A program made the position numbers and the translations under genes. The notes beneath the pieces were generated by a model. The model made no database searches. It had not been told where the DNA came from and saw only the letters and a list, made by a program, of their open reading frames with translations. From positions 3,128,001 through 3,192,000 of the forward strand of contig JAQPZY010001675.1 of the NCBI GenBank assembly GCA_029931535.1: DNA of 64,000 nucleotides, read 5' to 3'. Positions within the stretch are counted from its first letter, which is position 1. Every line of letters starts with the position of its first letter. Positions 1-64,000 of the stretch are shown here, piece by piece. The stretch comes from Margaritifera margaritifera. Lineage: Eukaryota > Mollusca > Bivalvia > Unionida > Margaritiferidae.

Positions 1-337
1 AAAACTGGGTTGGGGGGATGGGGGGAAACAGGGCTGTTTAATGGCTGAATACTCATTTTGTAATTACATTGGGAATAATTGTCAATAAAGAGCATTTTTT
101 AATGAAGTTGTTCACATTTTTGTATAAATTACCTTTATTTTCAAGATACCCAACCTCTCAAAGGTCATTAACAAAATTACTCCAACTGGTTTCAACAACC
201 ATCCCATGTATGCAAGAACATTGTGTATTATGTCACTGCTTTTTGTTGTTGTTGATTTACAATAAAACAAGATTCCTTTTTTTTTAAAAATAGGGACATC
301 TATTTCATGAAACAACCGACAACATTGAAACTAGATT

Positions 338-347
338 TTTATTTATT
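338..347 (-). promoter_or_regulatory. Polyadenylation signal for the minus-strand exon
   Basis: The plus strand reads TTTATTTATT, giving two overlapping AATAAA hexamers on the minus strand about 35-40 bases after the stop codon at 379. This is a normal place for a poly(A) signal behind a very short 3' UTR. Such hexamers are common by chance in AT-rich DNA. Confidence 0.4.
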
Positions 348-378
348 GTTCTATTAATAAAATATGGATGCCTTGATT

Positions 379-569
379 TCATTGCAAGTAATAGTGAAAC
401 TTGTTCTCATCCTTGAGGAAGTCTTTGAGAGGTAATTTAGAAATTTTAAGTTCACTAAAAACTCGGGAACTCGCTTCTCCATAATGAACTGTATCTGTGA
501 AACAAAGCTTTTTATTCACCAAGTACTCATTTCGCATGATTGCCTTGCTATCTTTGACCACATTTGTGA
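379..569 (-). CDS. Probable 3'-terminal coding exon of an unrecognised gene (minus strand)
   Basis: Read on the minus strand, a CTACTCAG acceptor at about 570-577 leads into an open frame of about 63 residues that ends in TGA at 379-381. Coding-like residues include VVKDSKAIMRNEYLVNKKL, DTVHYGEASSRVFSEL and LPLKDFLKDENKFHYYLQ. A polyadenylation signal follows within 45 bases. The acceptor, the balanced residue mix and the prompt poly(A) signal together suggest a real last exon. The frame starts with two bases of a split codon. I do not recognise the protein. Upstream exons should lie at higher coordinates on the minus strand, but I found none. It could be a chance open frame. Confidence 0.45.
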
Positions 570-1954
570 CTGAGTAGGTCAGTTTAAGGTAGTTTAATTA
601 TATTACTTACATAATAATATTTATAGCAGTGTTTGATTGATCAATTGAAATGAGTTGACCTGACACACAACTGTGACTGATAGCTCTTATGCATGTAGGA
701 TTTGCATGCCTTTTAACTTTTCTTTTATTCCAACCCCTTTATTTGATTTGATACAAAAGATGTAATTAACATGGTAATACAAAGCAGGTCTGCTTTTTAT
801 TGAATGTAACAACACGACAAATACTTCCACAAGTCAGCGATCAAAACATGGTTGGCACTTAATTAGGTTCTCACTGAAAAAGCATCGTGGATTTAGCTGT
901 GACGGTTGAATGACATTTTTTCACATTTGAATACAAGAGGGCATATCACATTTATGATGATTACACTGAAACCGAATTAAAAGATAGAACTAAAACACAA
1001 ATTCCACAAGTCAGAAAACCAACTTAGATTCTAGGTATAATTAGACTGGTTCTTCATGAAACTTTTCTGATGATTACATATAATACTGTCATTATTTCAA
1101 TTAGGGGGTGGGGGTGAACATAAGAACAATGTTTTATGTTGTGTATTTATCACAAAATTGAATTTTTAAGCACTTTGGGTGCTTATTAGGTCAGATATGG
1201 TATAATATGTGCCAGAATGCAAAGAGCAGAGACCCAGATCCGTTACTTAATGTGCTTGCAGTATACCTTATATACTCACATACAAGTCACTCCAGTGGAT
1301 AAGCTGCAAGCTGTATCCCCCAAAATAAGTTTGGAGATTTGGGTCTCATTCATGACTAGTATAGAAGTCATGTGCGGCTTTATGGCAGACACTGATATGT
1401 GGCTGTACAACAGAAATAGCAGAAAAACATTTTGGAGATATAACAAATATATTTTTATATGTATCAAATCATTATTCAGAGATTCTCTTTAGGGTCCTCA
1501 GCAGTTGAAAAAAGGCTTAAATTCCAATGAAAAATACATGGAAACTCTACAATAACACAATGGTTGGGGTCCATGGAGTTCTGTTGTGTTATGTAATGTA
1601 TTGTGCAACATCAAGACAAGTCTGTTAAATGAAGAAAATGTTGCATGTTTATCCTCTAGGCTGTTCAAGACAGGTTTGGGTATGTGTGTGTGTGTATAAA
1701 GATACGGATTTAATTAATATTGCTACCGACATAAATTCATGCATACTAAACAAGAAATAGTGAAAACAATGATTATGTATTTAATATTTAATTTTGTGCA
1801 CAGAACCATGCATTGGTACATACATGTATAAGAAAATGGGCAATTGAATAACATGAATAGTTTTAGTACATGTTCTCACCAACCAATCTCATAGTATCCA
1901 TAACAGTGAATCCATAATAATTCCATTGAAAATGTGTACAAAGAAGCATACTTT
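570..1954. other. Non-coding stretch, no gene seen
   Basis: AT-rich sequence with no credible exon on either strand. Around 1225-1300 are phrases resembling the three-stem element found elsewhere (AGACCCAGATC, then TATACTCAC with ACAAGTCA), so a decayed copy may sit here. A short (GT)n run lies near 1683-1696. Confidence 0.5.
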
Positions 1955-4900
1955 TTAGCTCACCTGGCCATAAGGGCAAATAAGCTTATGATATAGCCCT
2001 TCACCCATTGTCTGTTATGTGTAGTCCATAATCTGTTCACAGTTCCTTTTTACAATTTCTTCTCAAAATCGCTTGACCAATTTGGACATAATTTTACAGG
2101 GAGCATTCTGGCATCAAGAACCTTCAGATTCCTTTGATGGATGCCAACTTTTTATCCAAACTGGAAAAACCTCCAAACAACTCTTCTCAAACACCACTCA
2201 AAAAGAATTGAACCAAATTTGACACATTAAAGTATCTTGGCATGAATTTAGTTTGAAATGCCTGAGCTCCTGGCATGAATGTCTATCAAATTTGTTCAGA
2301 AATGATGCTGATCTGCACAACAGAATTTAAGCAAATTTGACACATTAAAGTATCCTGGCATGAAGATCTATAAAATTTGACAGAAATGATGCTGATTTGC
2401 TCAACAGAATTTAAACAAATTTGACAGAAAGCATGTTGGCATAGAGATAGAAGACTCTGAGTTTGGTTTTTTTTACAAATGATACCAATTTGCCATGAAA
2501 TATGGCCAGTGGTACTAAGAATAGACAAATCTTTAAACAACTTCTCAAAAAGCACTCAACAGAATTTGAGCGAATGTGACAGAAAGCATCCTAGTATTGA
2601 GGGCTTTCAGATTTGTTCATATGATGCCAATCCACATCAAACATGGCTACCATTACTACAAATAGAAAAATCTTTAAATGACCGCTCAAAAACTGCTCAA
2701 CAGAATTTGACCAAATTTGACTGAAAGCATCCTGACATGGAGGGCTTTACATTTTTTGCAAATAATTTCCTTCTGCCATCAGTTATGGCCTCCATTACTA
2801 AAAATAGACAAATCTTTAAAAATTTCTCAAAATCTACTTAACAGAATTTGAACAAATTTGACAGAAAGCTTCCAGGCATTTTTTTAGTAGAGGGCTTCAA
2901 GTGAGATTAGTTGTATTTAACTAAATGAGGTAACTTCTTTAAATAAAGACGTTATTATTTTTATTATTATTATTATTATGCTGATCCACCATCAAATATG
3001 GCCACCATTACCAAAAATATAAAAACCTTTAAACGACTTCATCTTCAATACTTGTGAACAGAATTTGATCAAATTTGACAGAAAACATCCAGGTATGAAT
3101 ACCATTTAAATGTGTACAAATGATGCTGATCTGCCATCAGATATGCTGCCATTACTAAAAGTAGAAAAACCTTTCAAGGGCTTCTCCAAAACCACTAAAT
3201 AGAATTGTACCAAACTTTAAAAGAAAGCATCCAGGTATGAAGACCTTCAAGTCAGTACAAATGATGCTGTTCCACCATCAAATCTGGTTGCCATTAGAAA
3301 GCTAGAAAACCTTGAAATGACTTCTCCAAAACCACTAAATAAAATTTGACCAAACTTGATAGAAAGCATCCTGGCATGAAGACCATTCAGATTCATACAA
3401 ATGGTGCAGAAAAAAAAGTAGAAAAACATTTAATGACCCTTTCTCAAAAACTGCTAAACAGAATTTGACCAAATTTGGCAAAAGCATTCTGGCAGTAAGG
3501 GTTTTCAGATTTATGGAAATAATGCTGATTCACCATTGCATATGGCTGCCATTACTAAAAAATAGAAAAACCTTTAAACCAGTTTCTCTCAAAAACTGCT
3601 CTATAGAATGTGATCAAATTTGCCAGAAAGCTTCCTGGCATAGAGGGCTCCAAGTTTGGACAACTGATGCTGTTCCACTTTCCAATATGGCCACCATTAC
3701 TGAAAATAGAAAAACCTTTAAATGACTTTGTCAAAGTTACTGAATAGAATTTTTACCAAATTTGATAGATGACATCCTGCCATAAAGGCCTTTCAAGTTT
3801 GTATAACCACCATTAAATATCCAAAATTGCTAAAATAGAAAAACATTTAAACAACATCTTCTCCAAAATCATTGAGTGGACTTGGACCAAGCTTGATCGA
3901 AAGCATCATGGCAGAAGAGGGATTTCAACTTTGTACAGCTGATACTGATCTGCCATCAAACATGGCCAACATTACTAAATATAGAAAAACCTTTAAATTA
4001 CTTCTTCACAGAAAATCTCTCAACAGAATTGACCACATTTGACAGAAAGCATCCTGGGATGTAGACCTTTAAATTTATACAAATAATGCTGATCCACCAT
4101 CAAATATCACCACCAATACTAGAAACAGAAAACCTTTTAAATGACTTCTTATCCAAACCGCTGAACAGAATTAGATCATATTTGACACAAAGCATCCTGC
4201 CATGATAACCTTTCAGATTTACAAAAATAATGCTGATCCACCATCAAATGTGGCCACCATCACTAAAAATAAAAAACCTTTACATTACTTCTTCTCCATA
4301 GCCATTGAATAGAATTTTAACAAATTTGACCCAAAGCATCCTGGCTTGAAGATCTTTCAATTTATACAAATGATGCTGATTCATTATCAGATTTGACTGC
4401 CATTACTAAAAATGGAAGAACTTTTAAATGACTTTTTCAGAAAAACTCCCTACTAGAATTTGACCAAATTTGACAGAAAGCATCCTGGCATACAGGATTT
4501 TCAGTTTTGTTCAAATGATACTGATGCACCATCAGATATGGTCACCATTACTAAAAATATATCAATCTTCAAACAGCTTCTCCAAAACCACTGAACAGAA
4601 TTTTTTAAGCATCCTGGCATTATGACCTTTCCAATTTGTACAAATGGTGCCAATCTGCCATAAAATACAGCTACTGACTAAAAATAGACAATTCTTTAAA
4701 TGACTTAACTAAAACCATTGAATAGAATTTGACCACATTTGACAGAAGGCATCCTGCTATGATGACCTTTCAGATTTATACAAATGATGTTGATCCAGAA
4801 TCAAATATGGCTGTCATTACTATAAATAGAAAAGCCTTGAGATGCCTTTTTCTGCAAAACGATTGATTAGAATCTGAGCAAAGATGATAGAAAGCATCTT

Positions 4901-5830
4901 AGCCTGAAGACTTTCAAGTCGGGACAAATGATGCTAATCCACTGTCAAATATGGTTGCCATTACCATAAAAAACGAAAAACGTGTAAATGACTGCTTGTC
5001 CAAAGCTGCCGAAAAAGACTTTGACCAAACTTGACAGAAAGCATTCTGGCATGAAGACCCATTAAACTGTACAAATGGTGCTGATCTGCCATCAAATATG
5101 GCTACTGTTGCAAAAAATAGAAAAAGAGATTTCAACAACTTTTTCACAAAAAAACACTCAAAAGAATTTGACCAAACTCAACAGAAAGCATCCTGGCATG
5201 GAGAGATTTTCATTTTTTTACAAATGATGCCAGTCCACAATCAAATTTGGCCATTGTTGCTGAAAACAGAAAAACATTTTGACAACTTTGTAAAACCTAC
5301 TCAACAAAATTTGACCAAACTTTACAGAAAGCATCCTGGCATATGGCTTTTAGATTTATGCAAATGATGCCAATCCACCATTTAATATTGATGCCATTAT
5401 AAAAATAGAAAACATTTAAACAACTTTTCAGAAACTGCTCAGAAGAAATGGACAAATTGACAGAAAATGTTTTGATAATAAGGGCTTTCAAACTTATACA
5501 AGTGATGTTGATTCATCATCAAAAATGGCTGTCCTTACTAAAAATGAAAGATTCTTAAACAATTGTTTCTCAAAAACAACTTATCAGAATTTGATGCAAT
5601 TTTACAGAAAGCATTCTGGCATGAAAGGCTTTTAAGTTTATAGAAATGATGCTAATCTGCCATCAAATATGGCTGCTATCACTAATAATAGAAAAACCTT
5701 TCATAACTTCTAAAAACCACTTATCCGACTTTGATCAAATTTGACTGAATGCCATTCAGAATTTGACCAACTTTGACACAAAGCATACTGTCATAGGGGC
5801 CTTTCAGTATTTGACAAATGATGATGATGT
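1955..5830 (+). repeat. Degenerate tandem array, family A (about 143-bp unit, about 27 units)
   Basis: A phrase close to GACAGAAAGCATCCTGGCAT recurs about every 140-148 bases from about 2105 to 5782 (for example 3085, 3228, 3367, then 3903, 4048, 4191, 4336, 4480). Each unit also carries a block like AATGATGCTGATCTGCCATC followed by AAATATGGCCACCATTAC, then a run of AAAAATAGAAAAACCTTTAA. Units are clearly diverged. The array opens at 1957 with an arm reading AGCTCACCTGGCC then ATAAGGGCAAATAAGCTTAT. Open frames inside are short and accidental. Confidence 0.85.
2889..2979 (+). mobile_element. 5'-truncated LINE 3' end inserted in array A
   Basis: The stretch from AGAGGGCTTCAAGTGAGATT to CTTCTTTAAATAAAG, followed by a (TTA)n tail, parallels the 3' ends of the two longer LINEs at 21083 and 56903. 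It interrupts the regular spacing of array A (units at 2867 and 3085). It is a dead, heavily 5'-truncated insertion. Confidence 0.6.
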
Positions 5831-6387
5831 TTGATCAAATATGGATGACGATACAAAAACTTTATTCAATTAAAGAAAGACAGAGTGCTTAAGCAATTTT
5901 TTTTAAAGAATACAACACATCTTACCAGATTAACAAATCAAACTGTCATTTACTTTGGCAGTAAAACTTTGTGCTAATTCTGAAATCAATTTGGAAAAAG
6001 TGGTGAAGAGGTTTCTAAAAATTCAGGAGCCATTCTACAACCATGTCATATTGATTTTGTGTTATAACAAGCATGTTATTCTGGGGTTTCCCTGTAGTTT
6101 AAAATCATGCAGAATTCCTAATTTCAGGAATTTGCTTCTGAAAAAATGTATTCCCAATCAATCCAGATTTTTGCCTCCAAATGATTGTCCAACGCCAAGG
6201 TCTCATTCTCATTCACCCAAGTGAAATCTCAGTTCTTACACTTTCAGACAAATCCATTGTGTTTATTTTAGTGCTTATTTCTGTGATAATTTGCATTTGG
6301 TTGATCTTTTTGCTGATTTTTTGGCCTTGTTTACATGGGGCAGATTTGGAATTTCAACCAATGCTCAACTGCTCCACGTACACCCTT
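5831..6387. other. Non-coding stretch, no gene seen
   Basis: Unique AT-rich sequence after array A. Open frames at 5955-6224 and 6181-6411 have no family resemblance and no convincing splice sites. The second runs into the SINE that follows. Confidence 0.5.
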
Positions 6388-6591
6388 AGGGGCCAGTGGT
6401 TAGCATATTGAACTGCAACCAGAAGAGTATGGATTTAAATTCTGTCCTGATCTGACCAGGCCAGGTGGGCTACATGTACATTGGTGTGCCTCTTGGCAAG
6501 TCACTTTATTTTGATTGCCTTGGCACAATAACCTTTAATGTACTGATGTGCCATTAAACAATAATCAATCAAATAGTCAATCAATCATTCA
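6388..6591 (+). mobile_element. tRNA-derived SINE with (AATC)n-type tail
   Basis: The 5' part reads GGGGCCAGTGGTTAGCAT and then, about 35 bases on, GGATTTAAATTCTG, which are placed like the A and B boxes of a polymerase III tRNA promoter. A central part contains CTCTTGGCAAGTCACTTTA. The 3' end reads GCCATTAAACAATAATCAA and runs into repeated TCAATCAA. The order of tRNA head, conserved middle and short-repeat tail is that of animal V/Meta-type SINEs; the exact family is a guess. Confidence 0.7.
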
Positions 6592-7375
6592 GCCACCTAC
6601 CCCATCTGGTTCCTGTTTTCATAGACAGAAATCGTGACTTTTTTTATTACTATATAATGTTAGTATTTGCAAGATGAGAATTTCTTTGTGGCTCTTTCCT
6701 TTCATTGAGTTAAGCTAAGCTATGCTCAGATTGACATTTGAAAACCCTGACTAAATGACCAGGGGTCAATCTGAATATAGACATTCCAGTCCTCTTGTTT
6801 GAATAAATCATCAGCAGCTCATTAGAACAGCAAACATAATAAACTGTGCTGTGTTCCTGAACAGTTATGGATGGTTTTAATGACATCATTAATGGTACCA
6901 TACATGGTTTGCTAATTAGGATGTTTGCATTTTACTCAGGAATAAATTGGAACCAAGATGCTTCTTAGTAAATTGTTTATAGTTATCGTGCCATGAGCAG
7001 TCATTTAAATTGATTATTCACGTATTTGCCAAAACGATTAATTTTTAGCAAACAAAAAAAAGAAAGAAAAAAATGTAAATCGGCACATGAAATTCAGATA
7101 GTCTGTTTGCTCTTTTGTAATGTCCATCAAGATGTAAACAGCAATAAGATCTGTGGTTGCATAATACACATTATAGAATTGCAGATCTTGGTATATTCTG
7201 TTTGCATATGGGTGCACTTGTCAGGGCTAAAAGATTATTAAAAGCTGGCTCATGTCATCAAATTGCATCCTTCAAACCTGATTATGTAAGAACTAATTTT
7301 GTTGCATCCTAAATCTACAGTTTTATGTGTTGGGAAGTGGCAAAACAATGGATAACATCAAATTATTTAGTACTA
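6592..7375. other. Non-coding stretch, no gene seen
   Basis: AT-rich unique sequence with short A-runs near 7055-7075. No exon, RNA gene or tandem structure was recognised. Confidence 0.5.
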
Positions 7376-7781
7376 TAGTGTTCCCTCGCTAAAAGGCACC
7401 TCAGTATAAGGTAGTCCCTTTTATAAGGCAAGTATTCTCATGGATACTATTTCATTATTTAATGGCAATATTATGTGTAAAATAGCTCAATATAAGGTAG
7501 CCTCAACTATAAAGCAGTCTACCATTTGTACTCGCGTATAAGCCAATACCAACTGCAAACTGCATAGACCCAGATCTGCTGTCACATAATGTGCCAGCAG
7601 ATCTGGGTCTATGCAGTTTGTAAGGACTAATCAGTAGAACAAACAACATAGACCCTGATCTGCAAGTGCATTATGCGCCGGCAGATCAGGGTATATGCTG
7701 TTTGCATTTGGACCTGGGTTATACATGAGTAAATCCGGTACTTTTATGCTTCTATGAACAATGTTATAGTGAGGGAATACT
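7376..7781. mobile_element. Possible non-autonomous DNA transposon with short terminal inverted repeats
   Basis: The left edge GTGTTCCCTCGCTAAAA (from 7379) pairs with the reverse complement of the right edge, GTATTCCCTCACTATAA (ending near 7780), at about 14 of 17 positions. Inside are repeated phrases such as CAGTATAAGGTAG and CAATATAAGGTAG. A three-stem palindromic element is nested within. No transposase is present. The termini recall pogo/Tc1-type miniature elements, but assignment is uncertain. Confidence 0.45.
7529..7731 (+). repeat. Three-stem nested palindromic element, copy 1
   Basis: An outer inverted repeat (TACTCGCGTATAAGCC at the left, TTATACATGAGTA at the right) encloses two successive hairpins. 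Hairpin one spans 7556-7620 with nearly perfect arms built on CATAGACCCAGATCTGCTG and a CACATAATGTG tip. Hairpin two spans about 7641-7703 with arms on CATAGACCCTGATCTGC and a GCATTATGC tip. A linker TAAGGACTAATCAGTAG separates them. Folded, it would form a three-way junction. No open frame is present. Confidence 0.85.
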
Positions 7782-7878
7782 GATCTCTTTGAAATAGCAA
7801 AGAAAATCTTTTAAAGAATTGGATCACACATATATGGGCCAATAAGTATGATGTTTACCAAAGTATAAGAAATACCTA

Positions 7879-8085
<207 letters not shown>

Positions 8086-8225
8086 ACTAGATAAATTAAC
8101 ATGATATGAAGTTTAGGAGATAGTCTACATAGGATATGTTCCTACAGTACCTAAATAAGCCTGCTTAGGGAAATGGTTAACTGTTAAGTTATGTAAGCCA
8201 GGTGAGCTATATCAGGCACCTCTTA
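8086..8225 (+). repeat. Dispersed repeat, right-arm module (copy 1)
   Basis: AATTAACATGA, then CTAAATAAGCCTGCTTAGG, GAAATGGTTAACTGTTAAG and AAGCCAGGTGAGCTATA occur in the same order as at 41225-41390. The end AAGCCAGGTGAGC is the reverse complement of the arm that opens array A (AGCTCACCTGGCC), so this may be the right arm of such an element without its core repeats. Confidence 0.6.
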
Positions 8226-8524
8226 TTTGATTTTGAGATGCATGAGCTTAAGTTTCATAATCAAGAAAGTTTTTCAATATGGTGTATGCCATTTGGAACT
8301 AGAAATAAAGCGAATTATTTTGACTGATGCTCGTCAACAATATCATTTCCCTATTAAAAATCAGTATGTTGGCAAAATGGTTTTTCCTAGGGCTTCTTAG
8401 AGATGGTTTTAAAATTAAAAAGTCCTCTCTGGCCAAAAATACTGATTGACCATATTTGGCTAGGTTAGTGATCTCAGACTTGCTAGAACCTTTTGCTAAT
8501 TATGAAATTTTATTTTTATTTCAG
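8226..8524. other. Intron sequence before exon a, nothing recognised
   Basis: Unique AT-rich sequence up to the exon acceptor. No earlier ClC exon was seen here. Confidence 0.5.
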
Positions 8525-62036
<53,512 letters not shown>

Positions 62037-62195
62037 GTAAGGACAAAAAATGTTTGTATGCATTCCTTCTAAATCATAACACTTTAGCACTGCCATTTCT
62101 CTGGTTCTGGTCCCTGCAGAGGTTTAAGTAGCAAATCTTCATAATTGGAGAGACAGAGAGAATGGAATAACATATGCATTTGTAAATGCCCCCCC
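62037..62195. other. Intron 10 start with a C-run
   Basis: An unbroken run of ten C lies near 62190-62199. Nothing else was recognised before the family C array. Confidence 0.5.
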
Positions 62196-62835
62196 CCCCA
62201 TAAGGTGGAGCATATTAAGTTGTGCCCATCAGGCCAGCTGTCTGTTACCAATTTTATTTCTGCACAATAACTTGAATACTCAACATCTACAGTTACCAGA
62301 CCACATGGATGGCGCTTGGGGTAAGGAAGAAGCCTATTGATTTTGGGGTTGAAAGATCAGTGGTAAAGGTCACTGTGACTGAAAGAAGAAAAATGACTTC
62401 CACACAAAACCAGTAGTTCCCCATCACAGACCAGGACATTGTGGATAGCTTGCACTTGGGGTTGGGAAGAAGCCTATTGGTTCTGAGTCAAAAGGTCGAA
62501 GGTCATGGTCATGAAAGACGGAAAATGGTTTCTGCACAAAATTTCATTTCTCGACCATGTACATCAAAGTTTGTCGATGACTTGCATGTTGGATAAGAAA
62601 GAAACCAATTAATTTTGAGCTTAAAAGGTGCAAGGTGTCTAAAGGTCAGAGATCACAGTCATGGTAAGTCCAATAAGAAATTAATGGTTTCTTCACAGTA
62701 AGTTTAGTTCAAGACTGCATACTTTGACCAAAGGTCAAGGTCATTGAGACACATTAGTCAATAATCTCCAGAGTCAACAATGCCCTACTAGTATATACAG
62801 AGGACTAGTGAACACAGAGTGGGTGTATAATGTGT
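62196..62835 (+). repeat. Degenerate tandem array, family C (fourth)
   Basis: Opens CCATAAGGTGGAGCATATTA. Units carry GGTAAGGAAGAAGCCTATTG, AAAGGTCACTGTGACTGAAA and AAGTTTGTCGATGACTTGCA, ending with GACCAAAGGTCAAGGTCATT near 62725. Confidence 0.85.
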
Positions 62836-63572
62836 TGTTCATATTAGTTTTTTTTTTCTTTCTAAGAGTTGTTTGCTATTGTTGCTACTGCTGCTGTTGC
62901 TGTTGGCATTTGCATTACATTTGATACATGCATTGAATTTTATTGAGCCCGCCTTAGTGGAAGCTTGACCTAGTGATTTCTGGCATCTGTCTATTTGTCA
63001 ATATGTTTGTCCACACCATAGACCCTCAATGTTACAATTTTTTGGAAAGATGGGCTCGACAAAAAGGGTTCTTTTGTTGAGAACAACTATTTTTCCTAGT
63101 ATAAAATAGGTTACACTGACATACATATCATGCTTCAGTTTTTTTCAGGGTCTATTGTTTATTTTTTTTTTTTTTGTTTAGCACTTTTTAGGCATGCTCA
63201 GACATTTATATGAGACAATTGATGAAAAATAATGAAACTCTGACAGTTCTGTTTTGCTCCTGTTATCTAGTAAAACTACCTAGGTGCCAGAGCTATGTCA
63301 TTACTTACATGGTATTCTGTGAATATATACATTCAACTCTTGTTACAAAAGATCAAGTTTGTTTCCAGCTATTTTTTTCTACAGTCATAATGAATCTGTT
63401 GTTGTACAAAGATATGGCTTTGATATTGAGTAGTTATCATCATTTTCTTATTATTATCAAACCAGCATTTAAAAATGAGATGAATGGTCAGAATATAAAT
63501 AAATATTTCATATTTAATATAATCATATTTATTTTTTAACTCACATACATATTTTCTTCAACAGCTTTTGTC

Positions 63573-63575
<3 letters not shown>
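62836..63575. other. Intron 10 sequence, no gene seen
   Basis: Unique AT-rich sequence with a short (TGC)n-like patch near 62885-62905 and a long T-run near 63158. A 109-codon frame at 63210-63539 matches nothing known to me. Confidence 0.45.

Positions 63576-63655
<80 letters not shown>
63576..63655. repeat. Compound microsatellite (TA)n(CA)n
   Basis: About 54 bases of TA followed by about 26 bases of CA, the same order as at 7879-8037. Confidence 0.97.
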
Positions 63656-63659
<4 letters not shown>

Positions 63660-64000
63660 GAGACAGAGTTGGTCCTAATTGCACACACTACTTGTAACTC
63701 ACCATCAGCCCTGCTAATAGAAAGTGTCACATGAGTGTAAACTCTTATTTTATCTATTTGAGATCAGCAAATAAAATATGATCAAACAATTTTCTTTTTT
63801 AGATGGTGTCTTATTATCCATCAGCATTCTAGTAGCTCGCAACATGTCCATTATTTTTATCTAAGTTTACATAATTACGGTTCATATTATCATTAAACCA
63901 TTATTATTAATCATGTATCTAAACCATCAGGTAACTCTACACTTTCCATGTGGGATTTTTGTTTATCCATTACCCACAAGCCAATATAGTATGCAACAAC
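63656..64000. other. Intron 10 end of window, nothing recognised
   Basis: AT-rich unique sequence. The next ClC exon is not convincingly present. Confidence 0.45.

Noticed and set aside
6388..6450. Functional tRNA gene
   Set aside because: A and B boxes are present but arms do not pair well and a SINE body and tail follow; the same applies to 32320-32388 and 50181-50258.
7529..7731. T-shaped palindrome as a parvovirus-type terminal repeat
   Set aside because: No rep or capsid remnants flank any copy, copies are dispersed singly in introns, and the hairpin sequences do not look like viral telomeres; only the shape is similar.
63930..64000. Possible next ClC exon after a CCATCAG acceptor
   Set aside because: The in-phase translation (GNSTLSMWDF...) does not resemble the expected helix L-M sequence of ClC-7.

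Overview
The window looks like intron-rich, AT-rich animal DNA, most likely from a mollusc and probably a bivalve. That rests on the repeat content: tandem arrays opened by AGCTCACCTGGCC-type arms, a DIRS element, CR1-group LINEs with an esterase-like ORF1 and tRNA-headed SINEs. The species assignment is an inference from remembered repeat phrases and was not checked.

One host gene dominates. Ten consecutive exons on the + strand (8525 to 62036) splice in phase into 366 codons of a ClC-7-like lysosomal 2Cl-/H+ exchanger, covering helix B to about helix L. Both the N-terminus and the C-terminal half (remaining helices and CBS domains) lie outside the window. Exons are only about 2% of this span. 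A probable 3'-terminal exon of an unrelated, unrecognised gene lies on the - strand at 379-569.

The rest is intronic repeat. Intron 1 (8661-22997) holds a 63-bp minisatellite, a solo DIRS end, several degenerate arrays and a broken full-length CR1-group LINE (15390-21083). Intron 3 (24699-34377) holds a 49-bp minisatellite, a nearly complete DIRS element with both inverted terminal repeats and its internal complementary region, a SINE, and two oppositely oriented three-stem palindromic elements beside exon 4. Intron 4 has a 1.45-kb 27-bp array and a mariner fragment. Intron 5 has degenerate arrays split by a non-LTR reverse-transcriptase fragment and a 35-bp array next to exon 6. Intron 8 (51191-59812) contains a second CR1-group LINE (52600-56903).

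Three patterns deserve attention. (1) A roughly 200-bp nested palindrome (outer terminal inverted repeat plus two inner hairpins, a cloverleaf or T shape) occurs four times, with several half copies. (2) Seven families of degenerate tandem arrays with 140-180-bp units all carry a GACCAAACTTGG-like box, and several share the same flanking arms. (3) Short arrays in introns 4 and 5 repeat strings that read as splice sites.
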